From Pseudomonas synxantha BG33R (GTDB lineage Bacteria > Pseudomonadota > Gammaproteobacteria > Pseudomonadales > Pseudomonadaceae): a DNA stretch of 64,000 bases. Location: contig NZ_CM001514.1 of NCBI RefSeq assembly GCF_000263715.2, forward strand, positions 544,936 through 608,935, in the 5' to 3' direction. How positions within the stretch are numbered: the first letter of the stretch is position 1; every line of letters begins with the position of its first letter. The translations under genes and the position numbers were made by a program. Below the pieces are notes generated by a model, which was given only the letters and a program-made list of their open reading frames with translations, did not search any database and had not been told where the DNA came from. Shown piece by piece: positions 56,707-64,000 of this stretch.

Positions 56707-58971
56707 ATGAGTGACATCCTCGCAGACAGCTTAGATGGCGTAGAACGCCGGTCGCTGGCTGACTTCACCGAAAATGCCTACCTCAACTACTCCATGTACG
56801 TGATCATGGACCGTGCCCTGCCGCATATCGGCGACGGCCTCAAGCCCGTGCAACGGCGCATCATCTACGCCATGAGTGAGCTGGGCCTGGACGCTGATTC
56901 CAAGCACAAGAAGTCGGCGCGTACCGTCGGTGACGTACTCGGTAAGTTCCACCCCCACGGCGACTCGGCGTGTTATGAAGCCATGGTGCTGATGGCCCAG
57001 CCATTCAGCTATCGCTATACGCTGGTGGACGGGCAGGGCAACTGGGGTGCGCCGGATGATCCCAAGTCCTTCGCCGCCATGCGATACACCGAAGCGCGGC
57101 TGTCGCGCTATTCCGAAGTGCTGCTCAGCGAGCTGGGCCAGGGCACGGCGAACTGGGGGCCGAACTTTGACGGCACCCTCGACGAGCCCCTGGTATTGCC
57201 AGCACGTTTGCCGAATATCCTGCTCAATGGCACCACCGGTATCGCCGTTGGCATGGCCACCGACGTGCCGCCGCATAACCTGCGCGAAGTCGCCACTGCC
57301 TGCGTGCGCCTGCTGGACGAGCCCAAGGCCACGGTCGAGCAGTTGTGTGAACATATTCAAGGCCCGGATTACCCGACCGAAGCGGAAATCATCACGCCGC
57401 GCGCGGACTTGCTGAAGATGTACGAAGCCGGCAAGGGCTCGGTGCGTATGCGCGCCGTGTACCATATCGAAGACGGCGACATTATTGTCACCGCGCTGCC
57501 GCACCAGGTGTCCGGTGCCAAGGTGCTGGAGCAGATTGCCGCGTTGATGCAGGCCAAGCCGTCGAAACTGCCCCAGGTTGCCGACCTGCGTGACGAGTCC
57601 GACCACGAGAACCCGTGCCGTATCGTGATCATCCCGACCAACAGCCGGGTCGATCATGAAGTGCTGATGCAGCATCTGTTCGCCAGCACTGACCTGGAGT
57701 CGAGCTACCGGGTCAACGTCAACATCATCGGCCTGGATGGCAAGCCGCAGTTGAAGAACCTGCGCAACCTGCTGGTGGAGTGGCTGGAATTTCGCGTACA
57801 GACCGTGCGCCGCCGCCTGCAGTTTCGCCTCGACAAGGTCGAGCGCCGCCTGCACCTGTTGGACGGCTTGCTGATTGCCTACCTCAACCTGGATGAAGTG
57901 ATCCATATCATCCGTACCGCCGAGCACCCGAAAGCCGAGTTGATCGCGCGTTTCGAACTGAGCGAAATCCAGGCTGACTACATCCTCGACACGCGCTTGC
58001 GCCAATTGGCACGCCTGGAAGAAATGAAGCTGCGTGACGAGCAAGACGCGTTGCTCAAGGAACAAGCCAAGCTGCAAGCGCTGCTGGGCAGCGAAGCCAA
58101 GCTCAAGAAGTTGGTACGCAGCGAGCTGATCAAAGACGCCGAAACCTATGGCGACGACCGTCGTTCGCCGATCGTCGAGCGTGCTGAAGCCAAGGCTCTG
58201 ACAGAAACCGAGTTGTTGCCTAACGAGAAAATTACCGTCGTTTTGTCGGAAAAGGGTTGGGTTCGTTCCGCCAAAGGGCATGATATTGACGCCACCGGCC
58301 TTTCGTACAAAGCCGGTGATGGCTTCAAGACCGCCGCCGCCGGGCGCTCCAATCAGTTCGCGGTGTTTATCGACTCGACCGGGCGCAGTTATTCGGTGCC
58401 GGCCCATACCCTGCCGTCTGCACGGGGGCAGGGCGAGCCGTTGACCGGACGCCTCACGCCGCCACCTGGGGCGAATTTCGAGTGCGTGCTGCTGCCGGAC
58501 GATGATTCGCTGTACGTCATCGCCTCCGACGCCGGTTACGGTTTCGTGGTCAAGGGCGAAGACCTGCAGGCCAAGAACAAGGCGGGCAAGGCGCTGCTGA
58601 GCCTGCCGAACAACGCCAAGGTGATCCTGCCAAGGCCGGTGGATGATCGTGAAAGCAACTGGTTGGCTTCGGTGACCACCGAAGGGCGTTTGCTGGTGTT
58701 CAAAATCAGTGATTTGCCGCAACTGGGCAAAGGCAAGGGCAACAAGATTATCGGGATTCCCGGTGACCGGGTGGCCAGTCGCGAAGAGTACGTGACCGAC
58801 ATCGCCGTGGTCCCGGAAGGCTCTACCCTGGTGCTCCAGGCCGGCAAGCGCACGTTGTCATTGCGCCCAGACGACCTTGAACACTACAAGGGCGAACGCG
58901 GGCGGCGTGGTAATAAACTGCCTCGCGGCTTCCAGCGAGTGGACGCCTTGCTGGTGGAAACGCCGGTTTAA
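56707..58971 (+). CDS. parC: DNA topoisomerase IV subunit A
   Basis: DNA-cleaving subunit of topoisomerase IV. With the ATG at 56707 ([19 protein letters not shown]) it has 754 residues. The active-site tyrosine is Tyr127 in MRYTEARLS. The quinolone-resistance region reads [12 protein letters not shown] with Ser87, the wild-type residue. The C-terminal domain forms the beta-pinwheel. It is third in the parE-phytase-parC unit. Confidence 0.97.
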   Translation: MSDILADSLDGVERRSLADFTENAYLNYSMYVIMDRALPHIGDGLKPVQRRIIYAMSELGLDADSKHKKSARTVGDVLGKFHPHGDSACYEAMVLMAQPFSYRYTLVDGQGNWGAPDDPKSFAAMRYTEARLSRYSEVLLSELGQGTANWGPNFDGTLDEPLVLPARLPNILLNGTTGIAVGMATDVPPHNLREVATACVRLLDEPKATVEQLCEHIQGPDYPTEAEIITPRADLLKMYEAGKGSVRMRAVYHIEDGDIIVTALPHQVSGAKVLEQIAALMQAKPSKLPQVADLRDESDHENPCRIVIIPTNSRVDHEVLMQHLFASTDLESSYRVNVNIIGLDGKPQLKNLRNLLVEWLEFRVQTVRRRLQFRLDKVERRLHLLDGLLIAYLNLDEVIHIIRTAEHPKAELIARFELSEIQADYILDTRLRQLARLEEMKLRDEQDALLKEQAKLQALLGSEAKLKKLVRSELIKDAETYGDDRRSPIVERAEAKALTETELLPNEKITVVLSEKGWVRSAKGHDIDATGLSYKAGDGFKTAAAGRSNQFAVFIDSTGRSYSVPAHTLPSARGQGEPLTGRLTPPPGANFECVLLPDDDSLYVIASDAGYGFVVKGEDLQAKNKAGKALLSLPNNAKVILPRPVDDRESNWLASVTTEGRLLVFKISDLPQLGKGKGNKIIGIPGDRVASREEYVTDIAVVPEGSTLVLQAGKRTLSLRPDDLEHYKGERGRRGNKLPRGFQRVDALLVETPV

Positions 58972-58987
58972 GCTGTACTAGAGGCCT

Positions 58988-59013
58988 CGATCTACGATTT
59001 AACGCGTAGATCG
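58988..59013. other. Inverted repeat after parC
   Basis: CGATCTACG and CGTAGATCG form a perfect 9-bp inverted repeat with an 8-base loop, 17 bp past the parC stop. No T-run follows, so it may be a weak terminator or a binding site. The rest of the 176-bp gap before the lipoprotein gene shows nothing clear. Confidence 0.5.
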
Positions 59014-59147
59014 ACGCTTTCGCGCTGGAGTCATGGCGCATATTCACGGATGATATGGCCTTTCCAGCGCCGGCGTGGCCGAGCGTGTTCAGGTTATTTT
59101 TAGTATTACATTGTGGTTCGCCTTGTGGCAGCCACTTGGATGGGATG

Positions 59148-59858
59148 ATGACTGCTCCACGCCTTCCTCTATTTTTGATGCTCGCTGGCCTTTTGGGGCT
59201 GGCGGGTTGCAGCACGCACCAACCGGTGTCGCTGTACCAGCTGGACAGCGGTAGCCCGGCTCAGCCAGCCCAAACGGCTGGCATGGCGGTATTGCTCGGT
59301 CCGGTAGTCGTTGCCGATTACCTGCAACGCGAAACCCTGCTGCAACGTCAGAACGACGGCAGCCTGCAAGGTTCCACTGATGGTCGTTGGGCGGGCAGCT
59401 TGTCGTCCGATATCAATCAACTGATGTTGCGTCAGGTTGCAGGGCAGTTGGATAGCCAGCGTGTGGTCCTGGCACCAGGGCCATCGGGATTCACTCCGGA
59501 TGTGCAGGTGCTGCTGACGATTACGCGGCTCGACTCCGGCAAATCGCAACCGGCGATTCTGGATGCACAGTGGCGCCTGATCGACCGTCGCGGGCAAGTA
59601 CGGGATAACCGCATCGTGCACCTGCAGGAAGAACATACCGGCACCACCGCTTCTCAGGTCCAGGCCCAGGGTGTGCTGTTGCAGCACTTGGCGCAGCAGT
59701 TGTCGGTGGCGCTCAAGCCATTGGCGAACCAGCCGCCGATTGCCGAGGTGCAGCCGCGTAAACAGGCCCCGGCCCAGGCCAAACCGGCAGCCCCGGAAAA
59801 GCCGAAGATGCCGATGGCTACGCCGATTCGTACGGACTTGGAAGTGTTCAGGTTCTGA
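59148..59858 (+). CDS. PqiC-like ABC-transport auxiliary lipoprotein
   Basis: A 236-residue lipoprotein with lipobox LGLAGC. The sequence SLYQLDSGSP, LLGPVVVADYLQRETLLQRQ and GRWAGSLSSDINQLMLRQV fits the PqiC/YmbA family that works with MCE-type lipid transporters between the membranes. No MCE genes are beside it. The C-terminus is a Pro/Ala/Lys-rich tail (about 180-225), unusual for the fold. Two adjacent ATGs (59145, 59148) are possible starts. Confidence 0.82.
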   Translation: MTAPRLPLFLMLAGLLGLAGCSTHQPVSLYQLDSGSPAQPAQTAGMAVLLGPVVVADYLQRETLLQRQNDGSLQGSTDGRWAGSLSSDINQLMLRQVAGQLDSQRVVLAPGPSGFTPDVQVLLTITRLDSGKSQPAILDAQWRLIDRRGQVRDNRIVHLQEEHTGTTASQVQAQGVLLQHLAQQLSVALKPLANQPPIAEVQPRKQAPAQAKPAAPEKPKMPMATPIRTDLEVFRF

Positions 59859-59876
59859 TCTGAATGGCGCACAAAC

Positions 59877-59910
59877 AAAAGGCCCGCTGAGTAAGCGGGC
59901 CTTTTTGTTG
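59877..59910 (+). terminator. Rho-independent terminator after the PqiC-like gene
   Basis: An 8-bp GC stem (GGCCCGCT / AGCGGGCC) with a GAGTA loop is followed by TTTTTGTT and preceded by AAAA. Confidence 0.92.
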
Positions 59911-59942
59911 GGTTGCGATTTAAGCTGCACCACAATCCAAAT

Positions 59943-60029
59943 GTGGGAGCGGGCTTGCCCGCGATAGCGGTGGTTCAGCTATCGGTGGATCGACTGATAT
60001 TCCGCAATCGCGGGCAAGCCCGCTCCCAC
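59943..60029. repeat. Inverted REP pair
   Basis: GTGGGAGCGGGCTTGCCCGCGAT faces its inverted copy ending at 60029, between converging genes, just past the terminator. Confidence 0.9.
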
Positions 60030-60052
60030 ATGGGTCGTACAGTGTATGTGCC

Positions 60053-61588
60053 TCAGGGCTTGCGGGTCTCATGCATCCGCGCCAGCTGGCGCTCGAGCAT
60101 CGACGGGTACGGTTCCATCAACCGCTCTACGCAACTGGCCCCTTCAGGGCTGGCAATCGGACGGATACGTGCGCGTTGGCGGATCAGCGTGTCTTCACTG
60201 ATCTTGCGTTCCACCAGCAGCAGGTTGCGGCTGTGTTGGGACAGGGCCAGGGCATCCTGGGCGATTTCGGTGAGCAGCAGGTCGATCTGGCTCATGCCAA
60301 ACAGGTCATCACCCACGGTCAAGCCAAGCTGCAATTGCAGGGTAATGCCGCTGTCGGCCACTTCGATCTGCAGGGCATGGCCCAGAGCGCGCAGCAATTC
60401 GCCGCAGCAGATTGCATTGGTCAGGTAGTCTTCGCCGCTGTCTTCGCTGTGGAACAGCATCAGGGTGCTGCCATCGTTCAACGTGTGCAGCTCGCTCTGG
60501 TACAGCGAGGCGGCCTGGTCGAGACAGTCGCGGTAGCGTTCGAGCAGTTCGGTCAGCCGGGCACGAGGCAGGCGGCGCAGCTGCTCCTGGGAGCCCAGTT
60601 GCACGGCGAGTACTGCACTGTGCTGCGGCTCGGTGTTCCTGACCACCGCAACGGGTTTTGTCGCAGCGGCCGGGGCCACGGCCGAGGTATCGCGCAGGTC
60701 GGCGAAGGGGTCTTCCTCGTCGAGTTCGTCTTCCTCGGCCTTGACCACATGGCGCGGTGCAGGCTTGAGGCCGGCCACCGGAGCGCTTTCGTCAAAGCCC
60801 GGGTCGCGCAGGTCGCGTACTTCAAACTCAGGCTCATCGCTGTAGTCGTCGGTATCGTCGTATTCGGGTTCCGGTTCGATTTCAGGCGCTTTCGGCTCCG
60901 GAGCGAAGCTGGTATGGAGCTGGCGCGCGAGGTCGCCGATTTCATCCTGGCGATCAGTGGCCGGGGTGTGTTCGTCGATATCCCGCAGCCAGATACGCAG
61001 TTGCATCAGCGGTGTGGAGATATGCCGCCCCAGACGCAGGCTCAAGGCCAGGGCCAGAGCCAGCAGGATCGCGCTCAAGATACCCATGCTTTGCAGGCTG
61101 ATGGTCATCGGCTGCTGGAACTGCTGCATGTCGAGGCTGATACGCAGTTGGCCGGCTTTCACATCCTGAAAGGTGATGTTGCTCTGGTAGAGGCCCTCGG
61201 CTTCACCCAGCAAGCCGTTCTTCGGGCGCTGCCCGGCTTCGGCCATGATCCGGTTGTCCACGCTATAAATGGCGGCGTGAGCCACCAGCGGGTTCTTGGT
61301 CAGGTTGTTGAGCAGCACGTTGAGGCTGAGGATGTCGTTGGACACCAGCAACTCAGTCGCCGAGGTGGCTGTCTGGGTCGTCAGGCTCGCACCCAGGGCG
61401 TCGGCTTGCTCATGCATGGCCTGCTTGAACTGCAAACCCATCACGCAGGCGTAGATCACCAGGGCCAAGGCGACCAGGATCACGTTATGGCTGGCGATGC
61501 GTAATGCGATCGGTACACGGCGGTGGCGCAGTGCCCGGAAGATCAGCAGGAAGAAGTTATCGGTTTTTACTGGCGTGGGCCGGTTCAC
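60053..61588 (-). CDS. HAMP-domain membrane protein (PA4961-like)
   Basis: A 511-residue inner-membrane protein. A first membrane helix (about 30-50, VILVALALVIYACVMGLQF) leads to a periplasmic sensor part; a second helix (about 170-190, ILSAILLALALALSL) is followed by a HAMP-like linker (RLGRHISTPLMQLRIWLRDI). A strongly acidic linker (EPEPEYDDTDDYSDEPEFE) then joins a C-terminal domain that may have a nucleotide-cyclase-like fold but lacks clear catalytic residues. I chose the GTG at 61588 (MNRPTPVKTDNFFLLIF) because earlier starts run toward the divergent serB and lack ribosome sites. The function is unknown. Confidence 0.75.
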   Translation of the reverse strand: MNRPTPVKTDNFFLLIFRALRHRRVPIALRIASHNVILVALALVIYACVMGLQFKQAMHEQADALGASLTTQTATSATELLVSNDILSLNVLLNNLTKNPLVAHAAIYSVDNRIMAEAGQRPKNGLLGEAEGLYQSNITFQDVKAGQLRISLDMQQFQQPMTISLQSMGILSAILLALALALSLRLGRHISTPLMQLRIWLRDIDEHTPATDRQDEIGDLARQLHTSFAPEPKAPEIEPEPEYDDTDDYSDEPEFEVRDLRDPGFDESAPVAGLKPAPRHVVKAEEDELDEEDPFADLRDTSAVAPAAATKPVAVVRNTEPQHSAVLAVQLGSQEQLRRLPRARLTELLERYRDCLDQAASLYQSELHTLNDGSTLMLFHSEDSGEDYLTNAICCGELLRALGHALQIEVADSGITLQLQLGLTVGDDLFGMSQIDLLLTEIAQDALALSQHSRNLLLVERKISEDTLIRQRARIRPIASPEGASCVERLMEPYPSMLERQLARMHETRKP

Positions 61589-61721
61589 TTGCGCTCGGCT
61601 CTTGGTCCGTGAAGTTGACGCGCAGTATAGCGACAGGCCCATGACCGGCAAAGCACTGGCTGTGCCCGATGGTCACTGAAAGTGGGTAGAATGCGGTTTT
61701 TTTCCAGCCTGGGGGTGCGCT

Positions 61722-62936
61722 TTGCGCGAAATTGTCCTGATCAACATCACGGGTGAAGACCGACCGGGTCTCACCGCAGCCATTACCGGCGTCCTGGCCC
61801 AGGGTGGTGTGAACATCCTCGACATCGGTCAGGCGGTGATCCACGACACCTTGTCGTTCGGCATCCTGGTGGAGATCCCCAGCACCGAACAGGCTTCGTC
61901 GGTACTCAAGGACATCCTGTTTACGGCCTATAAGCTGGATCAACAGGTGCGTTTCACCCCCGTGTCCGAAGCCGGTTACCAGCACTGGGTGGAAGGCCAG
62001 GGCAAAAAACGTCATATCGTGACGTTGCTTACTCGCAAGGTAACGGCTGAACAATTGCAGCGTGTCAGCTCGATCACGGCCCACTACGGGTTGAATATCG
62101 ACCATATCGACCGTCTGTCGGGTCGTATGCCCTTGGACACCCCGGCCGACAAAGGCAAGGGCTGCATCGAGTTTTCTGTACGCGGTGAACCGGCTGACGC
62201 GCAAGCGCTGCGGGCCGAATTCCTGAGCGTGGCCCAGGAGTTGAATGTCGACATCGCCTTCCAGGAAGATTCGCTGTTCCGTCGCAACCGTCGTTTGGCG
62301 GTGTTCGACATGGACTCCACCCTGATCGAAGCCGAAGTCATCGACGAACTGGCCAAGGCAGCGGGAGTCGGCGAGCAAGTCAGCGAGATTACCGAGCGGG
62401 CGATGGCCGGTGAGCTGGATTTCCGTGCCAGCTTCAAGGAGCGCCTGGCGTTGCTCAAGGGCCTGGACGTGAGCGTGCTGGACTCCATCGGCGCATCGCT
62501 GCGCCTGACGGAAGGCGCCGAAACCCTGTTCGCCGAACTCAAGCGCCTGGGCTACAAGACCGCCATTCTGTCCGGCGGCTTCACCTACTTTGCCAAGCAG
62601 TTGCAGGCCAAGTTGGGCATTGACTACGTGTTCGCCAACGAGCTGGAAGTGGTGGATGGCAAAGTGACCGGCGTGGCGGTCGAGCCGATTGTGGATGCGC
62701 AGCGCAAGGCCGACCTGCTCAAGGAGTTGGCGCACAAGGAAGGCTTGCGTCTGGAGCAGACCATTGCGGTCGGCGACGGCGCCAATGACTTGCCGATGCT
62801 GGCGATTGCAGGATTGGGTGTGGCGTTTCGCGCCAAGCCGTTGGTCAAACAGTCGGCCAAACAGGCGATTTCAACGCTGGGGCTCGATGGCGTGTTGTAT
62901 CTGCTGGGCTTGCGCGACCGCGACGGTCAGTTATAA
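61722..62936 (+). CDS. serB: Phosphoserine phosphatase SerB
   Basis: Final step of serine synthesis: dephosphorylates phosphoserine. The 404-residue protein has ACT-type regulatory regions at the N-terminus (INITGEDRPGLTAAITGVL; HIVTLLTRKVTAEQLQRV) and a HAD phosphatase domain with FDMDSTLIEAE (nucleophile Asp196, acid Asp198), SGGFTYFAKQL and GDGANDLPML. The start is a TTG preceded by GGGGGT. It is divergent from the HAMP protein gene, as in PAO1. Confidence 0.96.
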   Translation: MREIVLINITGEDRPGLTAAITGVLAQGGVNILDIGQAVIHDTLSFGILVEIPSTEQASSVLKDILFTAYKLDQQVRFTPVSEAGYQHWVEGQGKKRHIVTLLTRKVTAEQLQRVSSITAHYGLNIDHIDRLSGRMPLDTPADKGKGCIEFSVRGEPADAQALRAEFLSVAQELNVDIAFQEDSLFRRNRRLAVFDMDSTLIEAEVIDELAKAAGVGEQVSEITERAMAGELDFRASFKERLALLKGLDVSVLDSIGASLRLTEGAETLFAELKRLGYKTAILSGGFTYFAKQLQAKLGIDYVFANELEVVDGKVTGVAVEPIVDAQRKADLLKELAHKEGLRLEQTIAVGDGANDLPMLAIAGLGVAFRAKPLVKQSAKQAISTLGLDGVLYLLGLRDRDGQL

Positions 62937-62966
62937 GCCGATCTCACTGTAGAAATACAGTCAAAA

Positions 62967-62998
62967 ATGTGGGAGCCGGGCAAGCCCGGCTCCCACAT
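62967..62998. repeat. Single REP palindrome between serB and psd
   Basis: A perfect 32-bp palindrome (ATGTGGGAGCCGGGCA with its complement) lies between converging genes. It probably ends transcription from both. Confidence 0.88.
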
Positions 62999-63016
62999 TG
63001 GATGTCACCAGCAATA

Positions 63017-63877
63017 TCAGGCTTTAGCTGCGGCAATACCCTGGCCCATTTGCACTGGCGTACCCGCTGCCAGTTCTTCAGCCCACTTCACCTGATCCGG
63101 CCCGAACAGCACGATGGCGGTCGAGCCCAGCTTGAAACGGCCCAGCTCCGCACCTTTTTCCAAATGAATCGGCGCACGTGCGGCTTCGTCGTAGCGGAAG
63201 GTTTTCAGCTCGCGCTTGGGCGGCGTTACCAACCCGGCCCACACCGTCTCAATCGACGCGACGATCATCGCACCCACCAACACCACGGCCATCGGGCCGC
63301 GCTCGGTGTCAAACAGGCATACAACCCGCTCGTTGCGCGCAAACAGCTCCGGCACGTTTTCGGCGGTGGTCTGGTTGACCGAGAAAATTCGACCTGGCAC
63401 GTAGACCATCTCACGCAAGGTGCCGGCCAGTGGCATGTGCACCCGGTGGTAGTCTTTGGGTGACAGGTAAATAGTCGCAAAATCGCCGCCCATGAACGGT
63501 GCAGCCAGCGCCGCGTCGCCACCGAGCAATTCCAGCACGCTGAAGCTGTGGCCCTTGGCCTGGAACACACGGCCATGTTCGATCGGGCCTAGCTGGCTGA
63601 CTGCGCCATCGGCCGGGCTCAGCACGGCACCGGGAGTCTGGTCGAGCGGGCGGGCGCCGTCTTTCAGGGCTCGAGTAAAGAACGCGTTGAAGTGCTCGTA
63701 CGCGGTCAGGTCTTCAACCAGGGCCTGGGACATGTCCACCTGGTAGCGCTTGGCGAACCAGGCGGTGAAGGCGTTCTTGAACCAGCGCACGCGGCACTCG
63801 GCAATGCAGCCGGCCAGGCGCGAGAGCAAGTGGTGTGGCAGCAAGTACTGGCTGAGGATAAACAACTGCTTTTTCAT
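63017..63877 (-). CDS. psd: Phosphatidylserine decarboxylase
   Basis: Converts phosphatidylserine to phosphatidylethanolamine. The 286-residue proenzyme has the self-cleavage motif LGST, whose Ser252 becomes the pyruvoyl group, and [10 protein letters not shown] and [10 protein letters not shown] in the beta chain. The start [23 protein letters not shown] is typical. It lies downstream of the rhodanese gene on the same strand, 15 bp apart. Confidence 0.96.
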   Translation of the reverse strand: MKKQLFILSQYLLPHHLLSRLAGCIAECRVRWFKNAFTAWFAKRYQVDMSQALVEDLTAYEHFNAFFTRALKDGARPLDQTPGAVLSPADGAVSQLGPIEHGRVFQAKGHSFSVLELLGGDAALAAPFMGGDFATIYLSPKDYHRVHMPLAGTLREMVYVPGRIFSVNQTTAENVPELFARNERVVCLFDTERGPMAVVLVGAMIVASIETVWAGLVTPPKRELKTFRYDEAARAPIHLEKGAELGRFKLGSTAIVLFGPDQVKWAEELAAGTPVQMGQGIAAAKA

Positions 63878-63892
63878 AACTGTCCTTAAACC

Positions 63893-64000
63893 TTAAATCT
63901 CAACGGGGGTGTCGGGGTGGTTGCCCCATTCGCCCCAGGAACCGGCATAGCCTTTGACTCGTGGATAACCGAGCGCCTTGGCCACCAGATAGGTGAAGCC
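63893..64000 (-). CDS. Thiosulfate sulfurtransferase (rhodanese), 3' end only
   Basis: Only the last 35 codons are inside the window. The translated end is GFTYLVAKALGYPRV... KGYAGSWGEWGNHPDTPVEI, typical of the C-terminus of two-domain rhodaneses such as P. aeruginosa RhdA (PA4956), which sits beside psd. The catalytic Cys lies outside the window. Confidence 0.85.
   Translation of the reverse strand, partial: GFTYLVAKALGYPRVKGYAGSWGEWGNHPDTPVEI

Noticed and set aside
56731..58722. A 663-codon open frame on the minus strand
   Set aside because: It is antisense to parC, with no ribosome site and shadow-type composition.

Overview
The window is a 64-kb stretch of chromosome from a Pseudomonas of the fluorescens group. 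Three things point there: the gene order aceF-aceE-glnE-waaF-waaC-waaG-waaP ... msbA-hldE ... waaA ... thiC ... cpdA-parE ... parC ... serB-psd, which follows the P. aeruginosa PAO1 PA5018-PA4956 region in the same relative order; GC-rich codon use; and nine copies of Pseudomonas REP palindromes (GTGGGAG..GGGCTTGC..) in the gaps between genes. No tRNA, rRNA, IS element, prophage or CRISPR array was seen. PAO1 comparisons are from memory and were not computed.

Layout. 1-5.7 kb: putP (proline uptake), then a short type VI cassette (vgrG plus a DUF4123 adaptor, with no effector gene after it), then rlmJ. 5.8-13.9 kb, minus strand: msrA, a PAS-GAF-PAS-GGDEF-EAL phosphodiesterase matching dipA, and the pyruvate dehydrogenase genes aceF and aceE, whose upstream region carries two copies of a GntR/FadR-type palindrome. 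14.1-17.2 kb: glnE, perhaps preceded by a short coupled leader ORF.

17.4-45.4 kb is a long lipopolysaccharide (LPS) region. waaF, waaC, waaG, waaP and three further kinase-fold genes form a tightly overlapping run. After them come a TonB receptor resembling the pyrroloquinoline quinone (PQQ) receptor PqqU/YncD, a YceK-type lipoprotein, a carbamoyltransferase (wapO-like), a Mig-14-like protein, a PIG-L deacetylase (dnpA-like), two glycosyltransferases, a convergent gene fusing an O-antigen ligase to a kinase-like domain, msbA, hldE, a sugar epimerase, a small minus-strand block (unknown protein, aldo/keto reductase, FAD oxidoreductase, SMR efflux protein) with a divergent LysR regulator, and waaA.

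45.5-58.9 kb: a tolC-type outer-membrane channel, thiC under a TPP riboswitch, the wreck of a cytX-type permease gene, a lipoprotein, then the conserved block nudF-yqiB-cpdA-yqiA-parE, a secreted phytase-like protein and parC. 59-64 kb: a PqiC-like lipoprotein, a HAMP-type membrane protein divergent from serB, psd, and the 3' end of a rhodanese gene cut by the window edge.

Most of the window is core genome. The points that most deserve a second look are the WaaL-kinase fusion and the kinase folds lacking the usual catalytic Asp, the cytX remnant built from fused pieces, the effectorless vgrG-adaptor pair, the PqqU-like receptor inside the LPS region, and the repeated operators upstream of putP and aceE.
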